Assembly (NCBI GenBank): GCA_937872165.1
Contig: CALMOR010000243.1
Coordinates: 17,750-28,675, forward strand
Origin: an uncultured Burkholderiales bacterium
GTDB taxonomy: Bacteria > Pseudomonadota > Gammaproteobacteria > Burkholderiales > Burkholderiaceae_D
Reading direction: 5' to 3'
Length of the DNA stretch: 10,926 bases
Below, piece after piece: positions 1 through 7,184 of this stretch. The translations under genes and the position numbers were made by a program. The notes below the pieces were generated by a model. That model was not told where the DNA came from, did no database searches, and saw only the letters and a list, made by a program, of their open reading frames with translations. Numbering within the stretch: position 1 is the stretch's first letter; each line of letters opens with the position of its first letter.

Positions 1-592
1 CGTCGTAGGTCGTCTCGACCCGCTTCGGCTGCGTGAAGTCGAGTCGCCGGATGATGCGGATGCGTTCGGTCACCTCGCGATGCACGCGAGCCAGTTCGGG
101 ATTGCCCGCCGCGCGTACCAGTTCCATGTGGAAGACCTCGTCGTGTTCGGCGACGCGCCGGCCGTCGTCGATCCGGTCCGCGCGTTCGACCAGCCAGATC
201 GCTGCGAGCGCCGCCAGCGCCGACGCCTGGTTCGACGCCGCGTCGTCCTGCCGCCGGCAGAGCCGCATCACGGCCGTGGTCTCGAGCACCATGCGCAGGT
301 CGTACAGATGCTCGAACTGCTCGAAGTCGAACGGCCGCACGATCCAGCCACTGCGCGCCGTGACGTCGAGATACCCCTCGCGTTGCAGACGGAACAACGC
401 CTCGCGCACCGGCGTGCGCGAGATGCCGAGCTTCTCCGCGACCTCGGCCTCGGAGAATCGGTCACCCGGCACCAGACGGAAGTCGAAGATGTCCTGCTTC
501 AGGCGCGCATAGGCTCCGTCGGCGAGCTTGGCGGGCGCCGTCGCACGCGGCGCTGCGTCGGCCGAGTCGCCGCGCCCGACGGCAGTGGTCAT
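1..592 (-). CDS. GntR-family transcriptional regulator with FCD domain (C-terminus outside window)
   Basis: This is a DNA-binding regulator of the FadR subgroup, probably sensing a metabolite of the urea pathway. The 197 visible residues begin at an ATG (592-590) and read without a stop to the left edge. A winged helix-turn-helix covers about residues 23-88, with the typical GntR recognition segment GISRTPVREALFRLQREGYL at 56-75. An FCD-type effector domain starts near 93 and shows YDLRMVLE (97-104) and HDEVFHMELVRAAGNPEL (150-167), matching the family pattern 'FH..L..AsGNp.L'. The last part of the all-helical FCD domain, including later metal-binding histidines expected in this family, is cut off. 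Its start overlaps the stop of the urea carboxylase gene by 4 bp (ATGA), so it is probably made by translational coupling from the same mRNA and may control its own operon. Effector and operator are unknown. The family call is secure; the pathway role is inferred from position. Confidence 0.9.
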   Translation of the reverse strand, partial: MTTAVGRGDSADAAPRATAPAKLADGAYARLKQDIFDFRLVPGDRFSEAEVAEKLGISRTPVREALFRLQREGYLDVTARSGWIVRPFDFEQFEHLYDLRMVLETTAVMRLCRRQDDAASNQASALAALAAIWLVERADRIDDGRRVAEHDEVFHMELVRAAGNPELARVHREVTERIRIIRRLDFTQPKRVETTYD

Positions 593-3500
593 GCCGTCTC
601 GATCACGGCGAGCGCATCTCCGGCGGCGATCACCGAACCCTGCCTGCAGCGCATGCTGGCGATGCGGCCGGCGACCGGGGCGTGGACCGCGAACTCCATC
701 TTCATCGCCTCGACGATGAGGATGGGGTCGCCCGCCGCGACCGTCGCGTCGACGTCGACCAGCAGCTTCCACACGCTGCCGCTGATGTCGGCCGAGACGA
801 CGTGTCCGTCGAGCTCGCCGTCGTCGACGGGCGCCGCCGCGCCCGCGCTTTCGCCGCTCGAAGCCGCGGCTTCGTCCTCGCTCCTCCAGTGCGCGACCTC
901 GAGGTCGAACGCGGCCTTCTGCTTCGCCTTGAACGCGAGCATCTCGTGCTCGATGCTCTTCAGGAAGCGGTTGTACTCGCCGAGGTCGAACACCTCGTCG
1001 GTGATCTCGATCGTCGCGCGGCCGCTGCGGAAGGCGTCGCGCAGCCGCGTCAGCTCGGCCTCGTCGACCGGATGGAAGCGCACCTGGTCGAAGAAGCGCA
1101 GCAGCCACGGCCTGCCGCCGACGAAGATCGGGTTGGTGAGGAACTTGTTCCAGATCGGCAGCGTCCGGCCGACCAGCTGATAGCCGCCCGGCGAGTCCAT
1201 TCCGTAGATGCACATGTAGACGCCGCCGATGCCCACCGTGCCCTCGGCCGTGTAGGTCCGCGCGGGGTTGTACTTCGACGTCAGCAGCCGGTGCCGCGGA
1301 TCCACCGGTACCGCGCACGGAGCGCCGAGGTACACATCGCCCAGGCCGAGAACCATGTAGCTCGCGTCGAACAGGATGTCGCGCACCTGGTCGACGCTGT
1401 CGAGCCCGTTGATGCGCCGCATGAACTCCGCATTGCGCGGCAGCCACGGCGCCTTGTCGCGAACCGATTGTCGATAGCGCGCGACGGCGTCCAGCGTGGC
1501 GGAGTCCTCGAACGTCATCGGCAGGTGGACGACGCGCGTCTCGACCCGCATCTCGTCGACGCGGGGCAGCCGGGCCTCGGCCTCGAGCAGCGCTTCGACC
1601 AGCTTCGTCTGCGTCGCGATGCGGCTGTCGTAGTGGACCTGCAGCGAGCGCACGCCGGGCGACAGCTCGAGGATGCCCGACACCGGACGCGCCTTCAGCT
1701 CTTCCATCAACGCGTGGATGCGGAAGCGGAGGTTCAGGTCGAGAACGGCCTCGCCGTATTCGATCAGCACGTAGCGATCGCCCGCCTGCCGATAGACCAC
1801 CTTCGGCGTGTCGTCCGCGGCCGGCATCGAGACCAGGATCGCGTCGGCCACCGGCACCGGACGGGTCGGCGCGCCCGATGGTTCGGGCCCCCGCGACCGG
1901 AGGCCCAGCGCATCGTCGTCGCGGCAGACGAGTCGATCCAGCGCCGCGTCCTGCGACAGCTCGAGCGCGAGCGCCGCGTCGAAGCTCATGCGGACGAAGC
2001 GGATCGTGTCGCCCGGCTTGACCTGGCCGACCTTCCACAGCTCGCCTTTCGCGATCGTGACCGGACACACGAAGCCGCCGAGGCTCGGCCCGTCGCGCGT
2101 CAGGATCACCGGCATGTCGCCGGTGAAGTTGACGCTGCCGATCGCGTACTCGCAGTCGTGCACGTTCGACGGATGCAGCCCCGCCTCGCCGCCGTCGCTG
2201 CGCGTCCACGTCGGCTTCGGACCCACCAGCCGGATGCCGAGGCGGTTCGAGTTGTAGTGCACGGCCCAGTCGCTCGCGAAGAAGGTCTCGACCGCGTCGA
2301 CCGTGAAGAAGTCCGGCGCGCTGTGCGGGCCGATCAGGCAGCCGATCGTCCACCGCGACGGGTACGACGCGACCATCGACGCGGGGGCGGCCGTCGGCTC
2401 GTACTCGGGCATCGGCGCATGGGCGGTCGCGCGGGCTTCGGGCGACAGCCCGCTCACGAGCCGCAACTGGTCCTGCGCGCGCAGCGGCCGGCCCGCGTGT
2501 CCACCGAACCGACCGAGCGCGAACGTCGACTTGCTACCTAGGTACACCGGTACATCGATACCGTCTCGCACCGCGAGGTAGGTCCGGCAACCGGTGGTGG
2601 CGCGGCCGATCGTCAGCGTCCGGCCGCGCGCGACGGCCACCGGTTCGTTGAACGGGACCGGCCGATCGTCGAGCATCGCCGGCGTCGGCGCGCCGGTCAG
2701 CGCGATCAGCGCGTCGTCGTGGAAGAGCAGCGTCGGGCCGACGATCGTGCATTCGAGCGCCGCGGCCGAACGATGGTTGCCGACGATGCGGTTGGCGAGG
2801 CGGAATGCGAAGTCGTCCATCGGCCCCGACGGCGGCACGCCGATGTCCCAGTAGCCGACGCGGCCCGGGTAGTCCTGCACCGTGGTGTAGGTCCCGGGAG
2901 AGACCACCTCGATTACGGCCGGCACGAAGTCGAAGGTGGCGAGGAACTGTGTCGACACCGCGCCGCTCGCGAACGCGGGCGTGGCGAGGATGGCCTGCAG
3001 GTAGTCGAGGTTGGTCGCGATGCCCGAGATGCGCGTCGTCGCGAGCGCCCGGCGCAGGCGCATCAGCGCATCGGCGCGATCGTCGCCGTGCGCGATGATC
3101 TTCGCGATCATCGGGTCGTAGTGCGGGGTGATCTCGGTGCCGGTCGCGACCCAGGTGTCGACCCGCGCGTCGGACGGGAACACGACTTCGGTCAGCGTGC
3201 CCGGCGACGGCTGGAAGTTTCGCGATGGATCCTCCGCGTACACCCGCACCTCGATCGCCGCGCCGACGAGCGGCGGGCGCTCGAGCACGATGTCCTCGCC
3301 CGCCGCGATGCGGACCATCCACTCGACGAGATCGAGTCCGGTGACCGCCTCGGTGACCGGATGCTCGACCTGCAGCCGCGTGTTGACCTCGAGGAAGTAG
3401 AAGACGTCGGCCGCCTCGTCGTAGACGAACTCGACCGTGCCGGCCGAGCGGTACGACACCGCCTCGCCGAGCGAGACGGCCGCGGCGAGCAATGCCTCGC

Positions 3501-4251
3501 GCGTGGCCGCCGGCAGGCGCGGGGCCGGCGTCTCCTCGACGACCTTCTGGTTGCGGCGCTGGATCGAGCAGTCCCGTTCGCCGAGCGCGATGACGCGTCC
3601 CTTGCCGTCGCCGACGATCTGCACTTCGACGTGACGGGCGCGATCGACGAAGCGTTCGACGAAGACGCCGGCGTCGTCGAAGAAGCTCGCGCCCATCCGC
3701 TTGACCGACTCGAAGGCCTCGACCAGCGCGGCCTCGTCTTCGCAGCGCCTGAGCCCGATGCCGCCGCCGCCGGCGGTGCTCTTCAGCATCAACGGATAGC
3801 CGATGCGGGTCGCCGCCTCGAGCGCCTCGTCGAGACTCGTCAGCAGCTTCGTGCCCGGCGCGAGCGGGACGCCGGCGGCCTCGGCGATCTCGCGCGCCGC
3901 GTGCTTGAGGCCGAAGCGCCGCATCTGGTCGGGCGTCGGGCCGATGAACGCGATCCCGGCGGCTTCGCAGGCTTCCGCGAAGCCGGCGTTCTCGGAGAGG
4001 AAGCCGTAGCCGGGGATGATCGCGTCGGCGCCGGTCACCTTCGCCGCGGCGAGGATGGCCTCGACGTTCAGGTAGCTCGCCGACGGCGCGGCCGGTCCGA
4101 TGGCGACGGCTTCGTCGGCGGCGCTCACGTGCGCGCTGTCGCGGTCCGCGTCCGAATGGACCGCGACGCTCGGCACCTTCATGCGCGCGAGCGTGCGCGC
4201 GATGCGCACGGCGATCTCCCCGCGGTTGGCGATCAGGACTTTGCGGAACAT
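589..4251 (-). CDS. uca: Urea carboxylase (biotin-dependent, single chain; guanidine carboxylase is the alternative)
   Basis: This cytoplasmic enzyme carboxylates urea with ATP and bicarbonate to give allophanate. The 1220 residues carry all expected parts. Biotin carboxylase spans about 1-445, with K116, K157, the glycine loop TAGGGGIGL (159-167), H207, E225-K236 and EVNTRLQVEH (288-297). By eye, E274, E288 and R292 fit the E. coli AccC catalytic residues. N234 replaces the AccC histidine, as I recall is usual in urea carboxylases. The carboxyltransferase has an AHS2/KipA-like half (about 447-760, GVPPSGPMDD at 471-480) and an AHS1/KipI-like half (about 815-1055, SPGGYQLVGRTLPIWNKF at 1020-1037). 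An Ala/Glu/Ser-rich linker (1120-1148) leads to the biotinyl domain with EAMKM, biotin site K1184. Length is normal for bacterial urea carboxylase. The start is supported by a GGAGAG ribosome site 9 nt upstream. It lies 28 bp after urtE. Close relatives that work with DUF1989 proteins prefer guanidine; no such genes adjoin here. Confidence 0.96.
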   Translation of the reverse strand: MFRKVLIANRGEIAVRIARTLARMKVPSVAVHSDADRDSAHVSAADEAVAIGPAAPSASYLNVEAILAAAKVTGADAIIPGYGFLSENAGFAEACEAAGIAFIGPTPDQMRRFGLKHAAREIAEAAGVPLAPGTKLLTSLDEALEAATRIGYPLMLKSTAGGGGIGLRRCEDEAALVEAFESVKRMGASFFDDAGVFVERFVDRARHVEVQIVGDGKGRVIALGERDCSIQRRNQKVVEETPAPRLPAATREALLAAAVSLGEAVSYRSAGTVEFVYDEAADVFYFLEVNTRLQVEHPVTEAVTGLDLVEWMVRIAAGEDIVLERPPLVGAAIEVRVYAEDPSRNFQPSPGTLTEVVFPSDARVDTWVATGTEITPHYDPMIAKIIAHGDDRADALMRLRRALATTRISGIATNLDYLQAILATPAFASGAVSTQFLATFDFVPAVIEVVSPGTYTTVQDYPGRVGYWDIGVPPSGPMDDFAFRLANRIVGNHRSAAALECTIVGPTLLFHDDALIALTGAPTPAMLDDRPVPFNEPVAVARGRTLTIGRATTGCRTYLAVRDGIDVPVYLGSKSTFALGRFGGHAGRPLRAQDQLRLVSGLSPEARATAHAPMPEYEPTAAPASMVASYPSRWTIGCLIGPHSAPDFFTVDAVETFFASDWAVHYNSNRLGIRLVGPKPTWTRSDGGEAGLHPSNVHDCEYAIGSVNFTGDMPVILTRDGPSLGGFVCPVTIAKGELWKVGQVKPGDTIRFVRMSFDAALALELSQDAALDRLVCRDDDALGLRSRGPEPSGAPTRPVPVADAILVSMPAADDTPKVVYRQAGDRYVLIEYGEAVLDLNLRFRIHALMEELKARPVSGILELSPGVRSLQVHYDSRIATQTKLVEALLEAEARLPRVDEMRVETRVVHLPMTFEDSATLDAVARYRQSVRDKAPWLPRNAEFMRRINGLDSVDQVRDILFDASYMVLGLGDVYLGAPCAVPVDPRHRLLTSKYNPARTYTAEGTVGIGGVYMCIYGMDSPGGYQLVGRTLPIWNKFLTNPIFVGGRPWLLRFFDQVRFHPVDEAELTRLRDAFRSGRATIEITDEVFDLGEYNRFLKSIEHEMLAFKAKQKAAFDLEVAHWRSEDEAAASSGESAGAAAPVDDGELDGHVVSADISGSVWKLLVDVDATVAAGDPILIVEAMKMEFAVHAPVAGRIASMRCRQGSVIAAGDALAVIETA

Positions 4252-4260
4252 GGTCGACGG

Positions 4261-4266
4261 CTCTCC
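4261..4266 (-). promoter_or_regulatory. Ribosome binding site of urea carboxylase
   Basis: On the minus strand the sequence reads GGAGAG, followed by 9 nt and then the ATG at 4251. It sits in the 28-bp spacer after the urtE stop. It supports the chosen start and suggests that this gene can be translated independently of urtE. Confidence 0.65.
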
Positions 4267-4279
4267 GTGGATGATCGAT

Positions 4280-4978
4280 TCAGACCGACAGCAGGTCGCG
4301 CACGTCGTCGCCTTCCATCTCCGCGCGTTCGCCGGCGCGCACGACCGCGCCGCGCGACAGCACGACGAACCGGTCCGCGAGCGCGTGCGCGAAGTCGAAG
4401 TACTGCTCGCACAGCACGATGGCGATGTCGCCGCGCTCGCGCAGCATGCGGACGACGCGCTCGATGTCCTTGATGATCGACGGCTGGATGCCCTCGGTGG
4501 GCTCGTCGAGGATGATGAGCTTCGGGTCGGCGACCATCGCGCGCGCGATCGCGAGCTGCTGCTGCTGGCCGCCCGACAGGTCGCCTCCCCGCCGGCCGAG
4601 CATCTCCTTCAGCACCGGGAAGAGCTCGAAGACCTCGCCGCCGATGCGCTTCGCCTGGCGCGACGACTTCGTCGCCATCCCCATGTGGATGTTCTCTTCC
4701 ACCGTGAGCCGCGGGAAGATCTCGCGGCCCTGCGGCACGTAGGCGATGCCGCGCGCGGCCCGCGCGTGCGGCGACAGCCGCGTGATGTCCGTGCCGTCGA
4801 ACACGATCCGCCCGCTCGCGACCGGCAGCACGCCCATCATGCATTTCAGCAGCGTCGTCTTGCCGACGCCGTTGCGGCCGAGCAGCGCCGTGCAGCGACC
4901 CTTCTCGGCGGTGATCGACACGCCGCGCAGCGTGTGGCTGCCGCCGTAGTACTGGTCGATGTTCTCGACGCTCAGCAT
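4280..4978 (-). CDS. urtE: Urea ABC transporter ATP-binding subunit UrtE
   Basis: This is one of the two ATPases driving urea import, acting on the cytoplasmic face with UrtD and the UrtB/UrtC channel. In its 232 residues one sees Walker A GRNGVGKTT (34-42), a Q-loop at about Q83 in YVPQGREIFP, the ABC signature LSGGQQQQLAIARA (134-147) and Walker B LIILDEP (154-160). The switch position has the LivF-type CEQ (190-192) instead of histidine, as is usual for this branch of the branched-chain amino acid/urea importers. The segment TEGIQPSIIKDI (161-172) is typical of UrtE. Length is normal. The ATG at 4978 lacks a convincing ribosome site; a second ATG 13 nt upstream is out of frame and would not give this protein. 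A 112-bp non-coding gap separates it from urtD, the widest inside the transporter module, and 28 bp separate it from the carboxylase gene. Confidence 0.96.
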   Translation of the reverse strand: MLSVENIDQYYGGSHTLRGVSITAEKGRCTALLGRNGVGKTTLLKCMMGVLPVASGRIVFDGTDITRLSPHARAARGIAYVPQGREIFPRLTVEENIHMGMATKSSRQAKRIGGEVFELFPVLKEMLGRRGGDLSGGQQQQLAIARAMVADPKLIILDEPTEGIQPSIIKDIERVVRMLRERGDIAIVLCEQYFDFAHALADRFVVLSRGAVVRAGERAEMEGDDVRDLLSV

Positions 4979-5090
4979 GTCGATGCGCCATCGCGGCGAC
5001 GGCGTCGGACCGGCGCGAAGCGGTCGGTCGAAGGGCGCAATACGGCGCGGGCTCGCCGGCCATCCGGGGACCGCGGCGAAGGCATCGCGT
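4979..5090 (-). other. 112-bp non-coding gap between urtD and urtE
   Basis: UrtD ends with its normal VIEVYLGR C-terminus and UrtE starts with its normal N-terminus, so this stretch is not lost coding sequence. A 5-bp stem GACCG/CGGTC can be drawn in it, but I see no convincing promoter boxes, terminator or small gene with a ribosome site. It is the largest spacer in the window. Confidence 0.6.
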
Positions 5091-5960
5091 TCATCGTCCG
5101 AGATAGACCTCGATCACCCGCTCGTCGGCCTGCACGTCGGCCATCCTGCCTTCGGCCAGCACCGAGCCTTCGTGCAGCACCGTGACCTTGCCGCTGCCCG
5201 CGATCGCGGCGACGAAGTCCATGTCGTGCTCGACCACCATCATCGAGTGCCTGCCGCGCAGTTCGTCGAGCAGTTCGGCGGTGCGCTCGGTCTCGGCGTC
5301 GGTCATGCCCGCGACCGGCTCGTCGAGCAGCAGCAGTCGCGGCTCCTGGATCAGCAGCATGCCGATCTCGAGCCACTGCTTCTGGCCGTGCGACAGCAGG
5401 CCCGCGGGCCGCGCCGCCGAGTCCTGCAGGCGGATCAGCTCGAGCATCGCGTCGATCGCATCGCGCTGCTCGCCGGGCAGCCGCGCGAACAGCGTCGCCC
5501 GCAGCGTCGGCACGACGCGCTTGTCGGTCTTCATCGCGAGCTCGAGGTTCTCGTGGACGCTGTGGTTCTCGAACACCGTCGGCCGCTGGAACTTCCGGCC
5601 GATGCCGGCCCGCGCGATCTGCGGCTCCGACAGCTTCGTCAGGTCGATGGTCTGGCCGAAGAAGACGGTGCCGGCGTCGGGTCGCGTCTTGCCGGTGATG
5701 ACGTCCATCATCGTCGTCTTGCCGGCGCCGTTCGGCCCGATGATGCAGCGCAGCTCGCCGACCCCGATGTCGAGCGTCAGCGCGTTCAGTGCCTTGAAGC
5801 CGTCGAAGCTCACGCTGATCGCGTCGAGATACAGGATCGCGCCGTGGCGCGTGTCGACGCCGTCCTCGACGACGCGGCCGTAGCTGGCCTCGCCGTCGCC
5901 GAACGCCGCTTCGCCGTCGTCGCCGGCGACGTGGGCGCGAAAGCCGATGACCTCGCTCAC
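5091..5960 (-). CDS. urtD: Urea ABC transporter ATP-binding subunit UrtD
   Basis: This is the second ATPase of the urea importer, related to LivG. With a GTG start at 5960 it has 289 residues. It shows Walker A GPNGAGKTT (75-83), signature LSHGQKQWLEIG (189-200, with His instead of the first Gly, common in UrtD), Walker B LLLLDEP (209-215), the LivG-type AGMTDAETERTAELL (217-231) and the switch histidine H245 in VVEHDMDFVA. The first ~40 residues are an acidic, glycine-rich lead-in ahead of the ABC domain. The frame stays open further upstream to about 6998, but that stretch is the shadow of urtC. The GTG that overlaps the urtC TGA by 4 bp (GTGA) is the natural start and implies translational coupling. 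UrtD keeps the catalytic switch histidine while UrtE lacks it, so the two ATP sites are probably unequal, as elsewhere in this family. Confidence 0.95.
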   Translation of the reverse strand: MSEVIGFRAHVAGDDGEAAFGDGEASYGRVVEDGVDTRHGAILYLDAISVSFDGFKALNALTLDIGVGELRCIIGPNGAGKTTMMDVITGKTRPDAGTVFFGQTIDLTKLSEPQIARAGIGRKFQRPTVFENHSVHENLELAMKTDKRVVPTLRATLFARLPGEQRDAIDAMLELIRLQDSAARPAGLLSHGQKQWLEIGMLLIQEPRLLLLDEPVAGMTDAETERTAELLDELRGRHSMMVVEHDMDFVAAIAGSGKVTVLHEGSVLAEGRMADVQADERVIEVYLGR

Positions 5961-7183
5961 GAGCCGGACACCATGGCGTCCCCGGTCGAGCCGGCGGGCG
6001 ACGCGGGCCGGCTCGACAGCGGAGCGGTGGGAGACGGCGACGGCGGAGCTTCCGCCATCACGCTCGCGGTCGAGGTCTTCGCATCGAAGAGCTTGCGGAA
6101 CAGCCCGACGATGCCCTGCGGCAGGAACAGCGTGACGAGCACGAACACGAGGCCGAGCGCGTAGAGCCAGATCTCGGGGAAGCCGGTCGTGAGCCAGGTC
6201 TTCAATCCGTTGACGACACCGGCGCCGATGATCGGTCCGATCAGCGTGCCGCGTCCGCCGGTCGCGACCCAGATCACCATCTCGATCGAGTTCGGCGGCG
6301 ACATCTCGCCGGGATTGATGATGCCCACCTGCGGCACGTACAGCGCGCCCGCGAGGCCGCAGACGACCGCGCTCAACGTCCACACGAAGAGCTTGAACCA
6401 GAGCTGGTCGTAGCCGACGAACATCAGGCGGCTCTCGGCGTCGCGCACCGCGGTCAGCACGCGGCCGAACTTCGACCGCATCAACGCGCGGGCCGCGACC
6501 AGCGTCGCGAACAGGAAGGCGAGGGTGACGAGATACAGCACAGCCCGCGTCGATGCCGCGGTGATCGGAAAGCCGAGGATGCGCTTGAAGTCGGTGAAGC
6601 CGTTGTTGCCGCCGAAGCCGGTCGCGTTGCGGAAGAAGAGCAGCATCGCCGCGAAGGTCATGGCCTGCGTGATGATCGAGAAGTACACGCCCTTGATGCG
6701 CGATCGGAACGCGAAGTAGCCGAACACGAACGCGAGCAGGCCGGGGACGAGGACGACCAGCAGCATCGCGTACCACCAATGGTCGGTGAACGACCAGAAC
6801 CACGGATAGGCCTTGTAGTCGAGGAAGACCATGAAGTCCGGCAGGTCCGACTGGTAGGCGCCCTCGCGGCCGATCGCGCGCATCAGGTACATGCCGTGGG
6901 CATAACCGCCGAGCGCGAAGAAGAGGCCGTGGCCGAGCGACAGGATGCCGGTGTAGCCCCACACCAGGTCGAGCGCGAGCGCGGCGATCGCGTAGCACAT
7001 GAACTTGCCGAGCAGCGCGACGAGGTAGGACGACACGTGCAGCGCGCTGTCGGCCGGCACGAAGACGTTCAGCAGCGGCAACGCGGCGAGCACCACGGTC
7101 GTCGCGACGAGGCCGGTCCAGACCGGCGTCGTGAAGAGCCGTGGTCGCGGCGGGGCGTACGAGACGGTGCGCGGGCTCGTCAT
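5957..7183 (-). CDS. urtC: Urea ABC transporter permease UrtC
   Basis: This is an inner-membrane channel subunit of the urea importer, homologous to LivM, pairing with UrtB. The 408 residues contain several hydrophobic spans, for example about 22-42, 50-80, 138-158, 212-232, 264-285 and 336-360. They also carry the LivM-type sequence GYTGILSLGHGLFFALGGYA (76-95) and the cytoplasmic coupling region with LTAVRDAESRLMFVGYD (243-259). The segment GGRGTLIGPIIGAGVVN (309-325) is also family-typical. The final ~37 residues (372-408) are a Ser/Pro/Ala-rich tail without hydrophobic content and are likely a disordered cytoplasmic extension. The ATG at 7183 follows the urtB TGA after a single base, and the stop overlaps the urtD GTG. 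No strong ribosome site is visible, so coupling to urtB translation is likely. Confidence 0.96.
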   Translation of the reverse strand: MTSPRTVSYAPPRPRLFTTPVWTGLVATTVVLAALPLLNVFVPADSALHVSSYLVALLGKFMCYAIAALALDLVWGYTGILSLGHGLFFALGGYAHGMYLMRAIGREGAYQSDLPDFMVFLDYKAYPWFWSFTDHWWYAMLLVVLVPGLLAFVFGYFAFRSRIKGVYFSIITQAMTFAAMLLFFRNATGFGGNNGFTDFKRILGFPITAASTRAVLYLVTLAFLFATLVAARALMRSKFGRVLTAVRDAESRLMFVGYDQLWFKLFVWTLSAVVCGLAGALYVPQVGIINPGEMSPPNSIEMVIWVATGGRGTLIGPIIGAGVVNGLKTWLTTGFPEIWLYALGLVFVLVTLFLPQGIVGLFRKLFDAKTSTASVMAEAPPSPSPTAPLSSRPASPAGSTGDAMVSGS

Positions 7184-7184
7184 C

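Noticed and set aside
80..2541. Long plus-strand open frames (80-1180 and 682-2541)
   Set aside because: They lie opposite the urea carboxylase and regulator genes. Their products are Arg/His/Asp/Ala-rich without domain motifs, as expected from antisense frames in GC-rich coding DNA.
589..4251. Carboxylase as acetyl-/propionyl-CoA carboxylase, pyruvate carboxylase or the PxpABC 5-oxoprolinase
   Set aside because: The AHS1/AHS2 carboxyltransferase with biotin carboxylase and biotinyl domain in one 1220-residue chain is specific to the urea/guanidine carboxylase family. Linkage to allophanate hydrolase agrees.
4233..5063. Minus-strand frame of 276 residues overlapping urtE
   Set aside because: It is a frame-shifted copy of the urtE region with Arg/Ala-rich product; urtE itself has all ABC motifs in the other frame.
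2719..6164. Long plus-strand open frames (2719-4473, 4100-5185, 4959-6164)
   Set aside because: They are opposite uca, urtE and urtD, have low-complexity Arg-rich products, and span boundaries of real genes.
5961..6998. Extension of urtD upstream to give a 635-residue protein
   Set aside because: The extra part is the out-of-frame shadow of urtC. The GTG at 5960 gives a normal UrtD length and a GTGA overlap.
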